Shown here in pieces: positions 40,184 through 49,714 of a stretch of 64,000 nucleotides of DNA (within the stretch, counting starts at the first letter, position 1; every line of letters starts with the position of its first letter). The notes beneath the pieces are model-generated. The model worked only from the letters and a program-made list of their open reading frames with translations. It made no database searches and had not been told where the DNA came from. The position numbers and the translations under genes were made by a program. This DNA is from Thereva unica (lineage: Eukaryota > Arthropoda > Insecta > Diptera > Therevidae): positions 82,860,543 to 82,924,542 of the forward strand of contig OX465281.1 in NCBI GenBank assembly GCA_949987705.1, given 5' to 3'.

Positions 40184-41656
40184 ATGGCCAATGGTAAAGC
40201 AGCTGGAAAAGATGGCATCCCGCCAGAATTGTTGCAAGCCGACTCAAGCCTCATAGCAGATGCGCTTCAGCCAATCCTCGAATTAGCATGGAACACCTGT
40301 ACCTTTCCGGAGGATTGGACGGAAGGTATCATAGTCAAAATACCCAAAAAGGGGGATCTAACAATATGCGACAACTGGAGAGGCATCTGTCTATTATCTA
40401 CTGTGGGTAAAATCTTGTCCCACACTATACTATCAAGAATAAGAGAGGCAGTAGATCAAACGCTTAGAAGGCAGCAGGCCGGATTCAGGAAGGGCCGTTC
40501 ATGTATAGATCACATCAACACCTTAAGAATAATAGTGGAACAGTCTACTGAATTCCGATCCCCCCTTTACCTTGCTTACGTAGATTATGAGAAAGCGTTC
40601 GACTCGGTTAATAGGAGCTTTATATGGCAGGCATTACGGCGACGTGGACTGCCGGATAAGATAATAGAATTGATAAAAGCCCTATACAACAATTCCAAAT
40701 GCAGAGTTCTCCATAACGGAAAATTATCCGACAGCTTTGAGGTGAGTTCAGGAGTACGACAAGGATGCTTACTATCCCCATTACTATTTCTTATAGTAAT
40801 AAATGACATTCTTGTTGGCGCTCTAGATAGTAGAACAGGCGGCATACAGTGGGGTTTGCTAGATCGCCTTAAGGACCTCGACTACGCAGATGATATCTGT
40901 TTGCTGGCCCACAGACATCAGGAGCTAAAAAACATGTTAAACAATTTGGCAACAGAAAGTAGTCTAGCAGGCTTAAGGCTGAATCCGAATAAAACCAAAG
41001 AAATGCGGATAAATGCAAACACACTTGAACGAACTGCGCTGAATAACCGTGACGTGGAACTGGTAGATAAATTCTGCTACCTCGGTAGTATTATTATCGA
41101 AAATGGTGGTGCAGAAGAAGACGTCAGTTCCAGAATAAATAAAGCACGAAGCGCATATGCATGCTTGTTCCGCATATGGAGATCAACGGAGATCTCAACC
41201 AACACCAAATTGCGGCTGTTCAACTCCAACGTTAAGGCAGTTCTTTTATACGGTTGCGAAACATGGAAAGTCACCCAATTCATCACAGGGCGCCTACAAG
41301 TCTTCATAAACAGATGCCTACGTCGTATCCTAAAAATCCGCTGGCAAGATAGAATTTCAAATAAAGAGCTATGGCGCCGTGCCGGCCAAGAAAGGATAGA
41401 CGACCAAATCAGGCGAAGGAAATGGAATTGGGTTGGCCACACCTTGCGACGCGATAACGAAAATCTAGCCAAACAGGCCCTTGACTGGAACCCGCAAGGA
41501 TCCCGTCGAGTTGGAAGACCTAGAACAACGTGGAGGAGAACCCTACTAGCAGAGGCCGCAATTACTGGGAGATCCTGGTCAGAGCTAAGAGCTGTCGCGC
41601 AAAACAGAGTCCGCTGGAGGGCAACTGTTTCCGCCCTATGTCCCACGAGGGATTAA
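40184..41656 (+). CDS. LINE B reverse transcriptase, 490 residues, 5'-truncated
   Basis: The frame is open from the junction at about 40100 and the given ATG is simply the first. It carries GKAAGKDGIPPELL, AGFRKGRSCIDHINTL, VDYEKAFDSVNR, SGVRQGCLLSPLLF, catalytic LDYADDICLLAH, then YGCETWKVTQF and the full C-terminus with GRPRTTWRRTLLAEA. There is no endonuclease. It differs from copy 1 by only a few residues. The RT core looks intact but it lacks the domain that would nick the target. Confidence 0.88.
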   Translation: MANGKAAGKDGIPPELLQADSSLIADALQPILELAWNTCTFPEDWTEGIIVKIPKKGDLTICDNWRGICLLSTVGKILSHTILSRIREAVDQTLRRQQAGFRKGRSCIDHINTLRIIVEQSTEFRSPLYLAYVDYEKAFDSVNRSFIWQALRRRGLPDKIIELIKALYNNSKCRVLHNGKLSDSFEVSSGVRQGCLLSPLLFLIVINDILVGALDSRTGGIQWGLLDRLKDLDYADDICLLAHRHQELKNMLNNLATESSLAGLRLNPNKTKEMRINANTLERTALNNRDVELVDKFCYLGSIIIENGGAEEDVSSRINKARSAYACLFRIWRSTEISTNTKLRLFNSNVKAVLLYGCETWKVTQFITGRLQVFINRCLRRILKIRWQDRISNKELWRRAGQERIDDQIRRRKWNWVGHTLRRDNENLAKQALDWNPQGSRRVGRPRTTWRRTLLAEAAITGRSWSELRAVAQNRVRWRATVSALCPTRD

Positions 41657-41672
41657 GGGGCACATAGAGAGA

Positions 41673-43020
41673 TAGATCTCTAAGCGGTACCCCTTTACTT
41701 CCCCCAAAGAGCTAGCTCGTCGGAGGGGCGTGGGCTGGTGGGGGGAAAGCCCTGGGGTATCACTTCTGGTCTTCATCACCACTTACCAATAGAATGAGCG
41801 CCCCCACATCGGGGTCGACATGGATTACCTAGAGGAGCTCGGAGATCACCTGAAAAAGAAAGCCAGGATCGAGATACCTTGCCGCCGCTATGCCATGAAC
41901 GGCCCTTAAGCTGTCATCCTAAGAAACCGAATTTCCTGACTCGAAACCAAACACTGAGCTGTTCGTTATAACAATTAAATAACAATTTAATCAAAACATT
42001 GTCTTATAAAATCAAAACACCATACATGAATTATGCAAAAAAAAAGTTAAATTAAAAAAAATACTACTGTGAACACGCTATAAGATTATTTAGAAAATTA
42101 AACCGCGCTGGCACCAGTTCGACTTCCTTTTTTATACACCATGAGATACAATTTTCCTACCGAACAAATCAACAAATTAAAAAGAGCACTCTTGCCGGCA
42201 CCATGCCAGAAAACTCAACTCTTATAACCTAAACTTAACCAAAGTACTTCCTATAACAATAATCACCGCACCATATAACACGAAAAGTTAAACATTTATG
42301 AATGAACCAAATGAATAAAGTAACGATATATGTATATATTTATATTTGTAATAAAACGTAAGAAAAATATTAAAAATGTGTGAAAATAGGGAGAAAGTGT
42401 AAATATTCGAATCATAGAATAGAATCAACAAGTAAACAAATAATAATAAATTATATCCTTGCAAATTTATATCTCTAATTAATTTCCCGTTAAATACACG
42501 TCAGCTCTAGACCTCCTTCAGCCGGACTTTGTTAAACTTGCCCCGGAACCTGCTGCCAGTTCCCCACCTCTAAAATTGGTGTCAACAAGACAACACATTC
42601 AGTTGGCTCCTTTCTTGCAGCGCATCAAATTCGTTTTTTAGGCCGTAGCCCACACACTCCCTCTAGTCTATTTAAATAAAATACACGGTACCTTGCAATT
42701 CCCTGCGGTGACACGTCCTTAAAGATCTCTAGATCCCTACCTAGATGCACCTGGGGATGTGAGTTGCAGCTCGATTAATACGCTGCTGCGAGAGGTCCGA
42801 TTTCTTAGCAGCAAGCGGCTTCCAGGTCCTGCTTAAGACCCACAGAGCCGTAAGTAGCCTCGGTTTCCACAAAAGTCTGGTCCGGGATGAGGTTCTCCAA
42901 TCCTCGGTTCTCAAAAATGTCTGGTTCGGAATAAGGTCCTCCAGTCCTAGGTTCTCAAAAAAAATCCTGGTTCGAGATAAGGTCCTCCAGTCCTCAATTT
43001 CCAGTCCAAAAAAAATCTGA
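41673..43020. other. Unassigned region with a short tandem repeat
   Basis: No frame recognised. The first about 270 bp are GC-richer (ctcgtcggaggggcgtgggc) and may still belong to a repeat. The rest is AT-rich. A three-unit tandem repeat occupies its end. Confidence 0.45.
42857..42999 (+). repeat. Three-unit tandem repeat of about 45 bp
   Basis: Units start near 42857, 42901 and 42945 and share cctcggttctcaaaa, tctggttcg and ataaggtcctccagt. Confidence 0.8.
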
Positions 43021-43078
43021 CTGTAGGCGTTATCATAAATTTAAATAAACTATTTTGCTAAACTGCTAACGCCTACAG
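43021..43078. repeat. Perfect 12-bp inverted repeat, 58 bp in all
   Basis: CTGTAGGCGTTA at 43021-43032 and its exact complement TAACGCCTACAG at 43067-43078 enclose an AT-rich loop. Could be a tiny MITE, a regulatory hairpin or an element terminus. Confidence 0.7.
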
Positions 43079-43508
43079 TTCCAGCGACTCGTCCATACGA
43101 CTGCCATCCATTCCAGTTCAAAATTCAGCCCTGACTGACTTTTTCCCGTTAAAAATTTTTTCACCCCAAACTCAATTTTTTTTTCTCGCCTACCTGAGTT
43201 TTCGTAATTTTTCCCAAAAAGTCAGTGCTACTAATGCTACAGTATCTAATTGCAAGACAGATTTTGCCAGCCGTTACAAGGCTATTGAGAAGGATCACAA
43301 ATATTATCGCAGGACGAGATGCAAAAATCCAATGTTCAAACGAAGGCAGGTGCTCTCAGTTGACCTATACACAAGTTGGCTTCACTACCGGGAGCCGAAG
43401 AAGCTTGAGGACTCACTCAGCCCTCAACGGGGCAGGACGTCTAATACTCCATTGATATATAATTTATTGTTGATAAAAATTCATTACGATCATTCTAAAC
43501 TATTCTGA
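43062..43508 (+). CDS. Unrecognised open frame of 148 codons without an early ATG
   Basis: Frame 0 is open between stops at 43059 and 43506. The second half is basic and tyrosine-rich (RYKAIEKDHKYYRRTRCKNP, then RRQVLSVDLYTSWLHY), looking more protein-like than random AT-rich text. The only ATG is internal. It may be a Gag fragment or an exon; I cannot assign it. Confidence 0.25.
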   Translation, partial: TANAYSSSDSSIRLPSIPVQNSALTDFFPLKIFSPQTQFFFLAYLSFRNFSQKVSATNATVSNCKTDFASRYKAIEKDHKYYRRTRCKNPMFKRRQVLSVDLYTSWLHYREPKKLEDSLSPQRGRTSNTPLIYNLLLIKIHYDHSKLF

Positions 43509-43704
43509 ACGATATTCATAACTAACTAACATATACTTAACCGAGAGAACTGCAACTATAAATGACTTCGAGAATGCCAAACTCACTTCTGTGACAATTG
43601 CCATACAGGTGACTACGAGAATACGAAGGTTTGTCACATTTTCCAATGGGTGACGTGATTATGGGAATAGGGGCCGTGCCCTAAGCTTCAACACTTAATA
43701 TTAG

Positions 43705-44661
43705 CTTTGTTTATTGAGCTGCTCTAGGTTGAGCTAGCTTAAGATATCTCACGAAAAGGTGTTTCATGAGCAATTTGGTTGCTCTTAGGCTGGCTCCACA
43801 CCGAAGCAAGCAAAGAGCTTTTGCTTTAGCAATCAAACATCTCTGCTCGCTACCAACCCACACTGGAGAAAGAAAAAGAGTGGCAAAGCAAGGACCCGAC
43901 TAACATCACGAAGCACAGTTTTTTGTGATTGCAAAGAGAATTTGTTTTCTTTCTCTGGTGTGGGCTTCTCCATTTAAAATATATGCAATGAAGTACATAC
44001 GGTTATCTTCGTAAACACAAAGCAAAGCACATCATTTTTGCTTGCATTTGGTGTGGGTAACACCGTATACTTCCTGCGTATCTAGTTCACGAAGCAAAAT
44101 TTCTTTGCTTCTCTTTGTTAGCTTTTTCTCTGCTTGCTGGAGTGTGGGCTCTCTCACATTTATTACACATATTTTATATCACAGAGCAGAAAAAAGCACT
44201 TTTCTGTGTTTTGCTTGTTTCGGTGTGGAGCCAGCCTTACTTGCCTGATTTGTGTTTCATGAGCTTGCTCTAATTTGAGCTAGCGCACGGTTTTCTGCTC
44301 TACCTTTTTTGGTAGAGCAACTTCAGGCAAGCAATCAGCTGTTTGTCAACTGTCAAAATACCGTCATCCGTTAATTGAATATCTGAATTAGAGGAATTAT
44401 CTAGCGCTTCCATCAACTGACTTGATGAATATTTTTCCATTTTTTAATTTAGTAGCGTATTTATCAAGTTTAAATAAATTTCACTTTAAAAACTGTCAGG
44501 TTGAAGTTCTGACAACGCACTTTGAGAATTCTTGCCTGAAAGGTGTTTCATGAGATTTCTTGCTCTGAATTGCGCCAACTTGCTTTATTTATTTTTGACA
44601 GCTGCTCTACTGTGAGCTGCCTCGAGCTGCGCTGCCTTTTTTCGGTCTCAATAAACACAGC
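43705..44661. mobile_element. MITE-like element, candidate TSD TATTAG
   Basis: tattag stands at 43699-43704 and 44662-44667. Inside the ends, gtttattgag and ctcaataaac mirror each other. Internally gtgtttcatgag, gctctac and gagctagc recur. It contains the younger PIF-type MITE at 43788-44236. No coding content. Superfamily unknown. Confidence 0.5.
43788..44236. mobile_element. PIF/Harbinger-type MITE, 449 bp
   Basis: TIRs begin GGCTGGCTCCACACCGAA, continue gcaagcaaa with one mismatch, and are flanked by the 3-bp duplication TTA (43785-43787, 44237-44239). TTA-type duplications are characteristic of PIF/Harbinger. Non-coding; many agcaaag and tttgctt motifs inside. Confidence 0.8.
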
Positions 44662-44667
44662 TATTAG

Positions 44668-45017
44668 ATATTGCTTCATGGGGTGACCAGCTGGACTGAA
44701 AACACAATTCCTGATAGTGCAGGCGCTGGAGGTTAGTTTTTACAATATCGATACGTGAAATTTTAGGTATTTTCAGCGTTCATCGTGTCCAAAAAAGTAA
44801 TACTAGGTATAGACCGCTTTTTATCAATTGTTTTGATCTCAGAAAGATTTACAGGTTATGGTTTTTGATGTTACGAGAAGCTTCATTGATCCATTTTTTA
44901 ATACCCCCTCCCATTAGATATCCAAAAACCGATAAGTGCTTTGGAGCAATTTTAAGGATTGTTTTAGTGTCAATATGCAGTTTTTTGTCAGGATTAAAGG
45001 TAATAATAGCTAAATAA
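44668..45017. other. Unassigned; short minus-strand frame at 44849-45000
   Basis: The minus strand reads LKIAPKHLSVFGYLMGGGIK between 44880 and 44950, which looks protein-like but is unknown to me. Nothing else recognised. Confidence 0.3.
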
Positions 45018-45471
45018 ATGAAATTTACCAAAAAAAAAGAATTACCTTTACCAATTAGTATGCGTGATGAGGTCGAGACTGTGCGACATGACCTAGCCAC
45101 AGTCTCGAATGAACTGGAGGACTTTCGTCGAGTGTCTAGGCTCCAAGACTTAGTCGTGCGGGGTATCCCGTCAAGTGATGGCGAAAATCTCAGGCAGATC
45201 GTGGGCGCTATTGCCTCCATTATTGGCCATGATCTTTCGCCATATGTTAATGTCTTCCGCCCGCTACTGAGAAATGGCACCCCGTTGCAGTCAAAGTCTG
45301 GTAATAACAAGTCTTTCATCTTCATACAAAAATTTCCGACCGTTGATTGTGTGCGTGCATATATGAACATCACTGCTGAGCAAAACTCAACGCATATTTC
45401 GTGAACTCGGCCAGACAAAGCCAGATTCTCTCTTTACGATAAAGTATGAAGAACAGAAAAGGAAAGAAAAT
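45018..45471 (+). pseudogene. LINE ORF1 protein fragment (coiled coil plus RRM-like)
   Basis: The frame starts with a heptad-like stretch (DEVETVRHDLATVSNELEDF) followed by RLQDLVVRGIPSSDGENL, the entry of the RNA-binding domain in ORF1 proteins of CR1/Jockey-type LINEs, and SFIFIQKFPT. A frameshift near 45395 leads to another frame with FRELGQTKPDSLF that stops at 45471. No ORF2 follows, so this is an isolated fragment. Confidence 0.6.
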
Positions 45472-45544
45472 TGAATCAGTTTTTTTATTTCATAAATCAA
45501 AACAAACGAGCAAATATGCACCAATACATCCCCATATAAACTAA

Positions 45545-46207
45545 CCCAGTAGGACCGGTAAGCTTACAGAAGTACTGAAATCAGCACTTACTGGTAAGGG
45601 GTAGGCCTTACCACATCCTTTTACAGAAGTGCTTACTTTTACACACGATGTCATAGGGGGTAAGGCCTTACTTTAGTACTTACCTTAGAGTGCTTATAGA
45701 ACTGCTCATCTGTAAGGGGTATAGTAAGGCAACAACGGAACATTGCAAAAAGAGATATTCATGGGCGCCTGTGGATATGTGATCCGGTGTCGAAATGCTT
45801 TTATTTTTTTCATCTTTTACAAATGCCTTTTTTCCAAGCCCGAGAGTGGCTTTACCTAAGCAGTCCCCCAACTAAATTCTAAACTTCTCCAAAGCTGCTT
45901 GTCCTCCGTATCGAATGAGAGCCGGGCTACCGAGTATGCTATTGTCGCATTTTATGTCGACGAATATAATTGCCCGTTTTATTTTTTTCTATAAAATTGA
46001 TGAAAGCTCCAGGAAAGCTCCCTTGAGTCATCGGGCAGATTCTCACTTGTTTGGGTATAATTCTGGACTACACCTTACCATCTGCCTTCTCTTGTAATGG
46101 GGATTGTAAGGGCTCATCTAGCACCAAGAAAATAAGGGACACCCCTTACCAGATGAGTACTTATTTCAGTGCTCCATCGGTAAGGCCTTCCTAGAATTCC
46201 TACTGGG
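45545..46207. mobile_element. TIR element starting CCCAGTAGGA, 663 bp
   Basis: Left end CCCAGTAGGA and right end TCCTACTGGG are perfect complements. Further in, the arms are related but imperfect (taaggggtaggccttacc against ggtaaggccttcc). Motifs of the type cttactggtaagg are repeated. No transposase frame and no clear TSD, so the superfamily stays open. Confidence 0.6.
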
Positions 46208-46248
46208 AAAATTTTTCGACTTATGGTTGTATTCCAGCGCGTATAAAA

Positions 46249-46524
46249 ATGTTGCATTCTCTCTCTGATAGCCTGACATCGTCATTTGAAAAACTTGTGC
46301 ATGCAGCTGTTCGCCTTTCACTCATTAACCATATGAAGACGAAAGACTTGTTAATTTCTAAACTTTGGTCAGCGAGCACTAATAACAAGAGTGATGAGCT
46401 AGAACAAATTTTTAAAAATGTTTCATTGCCCTTGAAATCAGCTGATAAAAATTTCAATAGGAGTGAAAAAGTCAAAATGAACAAAGAAGTAATATCTATG
46501 ATAAAAGAAGGCAGAATTACTTAG
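46249..46524 (+). CDS. Unrecognised short frame, 91 codons
   Basis: The frame reads as a helical, charged protein (ELEQIFKNVSLPLKSADKNF) but matches no family I know. It may be a decayed part of the element around it. Text continues in other frames after the stop. Confidence 0.25.
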   Translation: MLHSLSDSLTSSFEKLVHAAVRLSLINHMKTKDLLISKLWSASTNNKSDELEQIFKNVSLPLKSADKNFNRSEKVKMNKEVISMIKEGRIT

Positions 46525-46779
46525 CCACTAAACGCAGCGTATGTGAAAGAAAGATAAAAAATGAAGGGGAAGTGGCTGGAATGTGCATTGGAAAAATTTT
46601 GACAGCTCTCAAATTAATGGTATCAAAGTCGGACTTTGAAAGCCATTGCGGTTTTTATTTAAAATTTTTAGGCAAAATACAAGAAATACCATTAAGCGTT
46701 TATAAAATAATGAAAAGTTCAGTTTTTTTATGAAGAATCCACAAGCATCTACCTACCTTTCTCTTCAAAAGAAAATAGT

Positions 46780-47150
46780 TAACCATTTTTTCCCCCTAAA
46801 TTAGAAAGGTTGGAATATTTCCTATGAATAATATATTAATTTTAATACTAAAATTGGTTTTTTGGTTGGTATTTTTTAATACTTTTGCACTTAAGAAAAC
46901 TACCAAATAAGACCGTAACACGAATATTGTCCACACATTATTCATAGGAAATTGTTCAAGGTTTTCAAAGTTGGAAAAAAACTACTAACTACGTATATTT
47001 TGGAGAAATAGGTGGTTGAAGTTGATATTTTTCTTAAAAAAAATATTTCTGCGTACACTGATACCTTATTCATGAAACATAAGGTCATAAGGTTACAAAA
47101 ATACAGATTGATATGCAAAACTCTAAAAAAAACTTCAAAATGCCGTAACA
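46780..47150 (-). repeat. Decayed relative of the Transib-type element
   Basis: 46930-47150 matches the interior of 2920-3730 in opposite orientation: attattcataggaaattgt, ggtggttgaagttg, then ataaggttacaaaaatacag and gatatg in the same order. The first part (46811-46833, ttggaatatttcctatgaat) mirrors the next part, giving an extra local palindrome. No termini or TSD found. Confidence 0.65.
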
Positions 47151-47504
47151 GTTATACCGTTACGATTCCCCCTCCCATCCGATCTCTTGTTCGTCTATCC
47201 AAAACTTACCCGCAACCGGCAATATAAACTCATAATTATTTTAATTTTTACAATTATTTTAATTTTAATAAGGGAAATTCATTTTTAGATGCTTTATAAA
47301 ACACTCACAATTATAATAATCACAATTGCTTTCTTTAATTTTAATGTTCAAAAATCACTGCTATAAATCGTCTTAATAAAGACGTTTTTAAATAAATTCT
47401 ATAGCACTCACAACTGTTTAATAATCACAATTCCTTTACTTTTAATGTTCAAATTTCACTGTTATAAATCGGCTTAATAAAGACGTTTTTAAATATGATT
47501 TAAT

Positions 47505-48640
47505 CATGCCCGTGACACGAGCGGTGTTTTCATGAGGCCATAAATTACCACACCAGATGGCATCCGTGTATACTTGCTCAACTTAACTGTAGTCCCTGTA
47601 GCCACTGTAGCGCAACCATAACCTACAACTGTCAAAACAAACGTGCGTGCAACGTGTGCGACAATAACAAAACCTTTGCTAAAGAACCTAAAGAATGTTA
47701 CAAAAATGCCCACGTGTGCGGTGCCGGGTTGTAATTCGCGTAGTAGGCAAAACTTGAATGATGAGAAAAAGCACTGTTTTTTCAATGTAGGAAAAGATAA
47801 AGAAAATCTAAAAGAGTGGCAAAAATCGATTGGAAGATACGATCTGACAGAGAAACATTGCATTTGCGAAAAGCATTTCCATCCTAGTCAAATTATTACA
47901 AAAAGAGTGCTGCGCGGTCCTGATGGGACTATTTACAGCGATCTTACAGGATATATAAGTACTACTATTTTGAAAAGGATGAAGTGTGATGTTTGCAGAA
48001 ATGCAATCATGAAGCATCGATGGTATACTCGAGAGGAATTTTTGATTGATTTTCATTCAAAGTTGATTCATCCAAATACAAATTTTTTCCAGTTTATCAA
48101 GTACTTGGAAAATGTTTTTACAAAACATTGTCACAATTCAAATGTACTTGAACTTGTTTTACTTGATATAAAAACCGAAAACACTCTCTCGTTTCCATGT
48201 TCAACTCATAAAAATGAGGTGATTCCGTTCATTGTTCATTATTTTTTACAAATGAGGATGCGTCAATTTTGTAAAATCTTGAAGATGAACCAAGAGAAAG
48301 AAAATCAATCAAAAAAAAAACTTTCGAGGTTGTCAAAAACATAAATTGGACAAAAGCGATCATTACAGTTGTCTATATATTTATATTTAAATAAAAACTA
48401 TTAATTTCGAATTATTTGAATTCATTTTATTTGACTCATCTTACTTTTTTAATGATTAAAAAAACATAAATATGACAATTGGTGATGATAATAACAAGCC
48501 CCATATTTTGACATTTGTAATTCTGAGGTTATGGACTCAATCTGCGCAGATGCACATAAGCGCCATCTGGTAGTTGAATTGATGGTAATTTTTGGCCTCA
48601 TGCGAGTATACAGAGTTGTATACTTCGTGTCACTGGGTTG
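47505..48640 (+). mobile_element. P-element deletion derivative (1136 bp)
   Basis: Starts CATGCCCGTGACACGA and ends with the near-complement TCGTGTCACTGGGTTG. The 8-bp duplication gatttaat stands at 47497-47504 and 48641-48648, the TSD length of P elements; CATG is also how the Drosophila P element starts. Farther in, catgaggcca, aattacca and ccagatggc recur inverted near both ends. The only gene is a THAP protein, so the transposase core is deleted. Confidence 0.85.
47706..48344 (+). CDS. THAP-domain protein of a P element, 212 residues
   Basis: The first in-frame ATG (47706) starts MPTCAVPGC. Residues 1-85 form a THAP zinc finger: C4 and C9 in CAVPGC, then W in LKEWQKSIGR, then CEKHF supplying Cys and His. 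The remainder has a second cysteine pair (CDVCRN) and a C-terminal part like the end of P transposases (YLENVFTKHCHNSNVLELV). The RNase H-like catalytic domain and GTP-binding insertion are missing. The protein could bind element ends without cutting, as the Drosophila KP protein does. The frame is uninterrupted. Confidence 0.8.
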   Translation: MPTCAVPGCNSRSRQNLNDEKKHCFFNVGKDKENLKEWQKSIGRYDLTEKHCICEKHFHPSQIITKRVLRGPDGTIYSDLTGYISTTILKRMKCDVCRNAIMKHRWYTREEFLIDFHSKLIHPNTNFFQFIKYLENVFTKHCHNSNVLELVLLDIKTENTLSFPCSTHKNEVIPFIVHYFLQMRMRQFCKILKMNQEKENQSKKKLSRLSKT

Positions 48641-48648
48641 GATTTAAT

Positions 48649-49080
48649 CGAACTTCCAACACCGATCAATTACGTAAACTTTCTTAGGTTAGGACAAAAT
48701 TAACCCGAAATGGGAAATATTATAAGATTCCCGCCTTTTTTAATGGACAATACAAGTGCATTCTTACGCCCAAAACAACAATACATGTGCATTCGTAAGC
48801 CAAAATCGCTATACCAACACGAAATGTTTACCCATCAAATTACTGCTCTGTTCCAGTTTTGCTTCCATTTGAATGTAAACATTCCAGTAGGGGAATCAAG
48901 GAACATCTTCTGTTTCTTTCGTAATAATGTATTTTTTGCATAAGATGTATTTCCATCGCGCGTTTGTTATTATTGTTTTGACATTTTTGCTTAATGTTAT
49001 TTCTAATCCCTTCTTTCATATGTTTAACTCTTTTACTTGTCCTTGAGCTCTACCTAATCACTCTTGTTATTAGTGCTCGC
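48649..49080. other. Unassigned region
   Basis: No repeat or gene recognised between the P element and LINE D; a 77-codon frame at 48710 shows no family signs. Confidence 0.4.
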
Positions 49081-49088
49081 TGCTTTGG

Positions 49089-49432
49089 TTGCAGTCTGGG
49101 ACAGTCAGGAGCTCATTAATTGTGATTAAATTTCCGTCTGCCAATGAACAACTGGAGTTTTTGAGGAAATGCCGTCAGCATGGAACACTAACGTTGAAGA
49201 AACTCAACTTAGGATTCGCCTCTGACAGTGTTGTTCGGGTGACTGAGAGTCTGACGTCCAAAAACAGCGATATACATATATCAAACGGCACGTAAGCTTT
49301 TAAAGAGGAATATCGTTACTTCTGTTTTTACTAGGCGGGGGCATGTTTATGTCCAGTTTGATCGAAACCAGCAGCCACGCCGAAACACCTCAGCCCTGGA
49401 TTTAAATGATGTTGTTGGCTCTTCCCCAACTT
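49089..49432 (+). pseudogene. LINE D ORF1, C-terminal part
   Basis: IVIKFPSANEQLEFLRKCR looks like the RNA-recognition motif of LINE ORF1 proteins, and LKKLNLGF follows. A frameshift near 49290 moves to the frame with GHVYVQFDRNQQPRRN, which ends at a natural stop (49432). The N-terminal part is absent or unrecognised. Confidence 0.65.
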
Positions 49433-49640
49433 AAACTCTCCATGGAATACTTGTAACTGCCTGCTGTCTTCATGGAGCTGTGCGTATAGCGTAGAGTGGA
49501 ATTGCTTTTTGTTATTATTTCCTTTATTGCTTTATTATTATTTTTTTTTCTCTTTAATTTCTTCTTTTTGTTTTTTTTTGTTTTTTTTTATATAATTTGA
49601 TTTTAATTTCTTTTTTCTCTTTTTTATATACATATATATG

Positions 49641-49704
<64 letters not shown>

Positions 49705-49714
49705 ATTATATATA
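49433..49714. repeat. T-rich spacer and (TA)n tract
   Basis: 49495-49640 is very T-rich; 49640-49714 is mostly TA dinucleotides and ends at the palindrome start. The TA there is a possible target site. Confidence 0.85.

Larger units (their letters stand above)
39357..41672 (+). mobile_element. Chimeric element: BEL/Pao integrase fragment fused to LINE B RT and 3' end
   Basis: A 742-bp BEL/Pao-like segment runs directly into LINE B text at about 40099, and LINE B continues to its natural 3' end (cacatagagagatag). Copy 1 has the same 5' edge (gaaaacagataaatag) and the same internal junction. That suggests the chimera is a unit that has been copied as RNA, not two independent accidents. No clear TSD was found. 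Confidence 0.72.
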
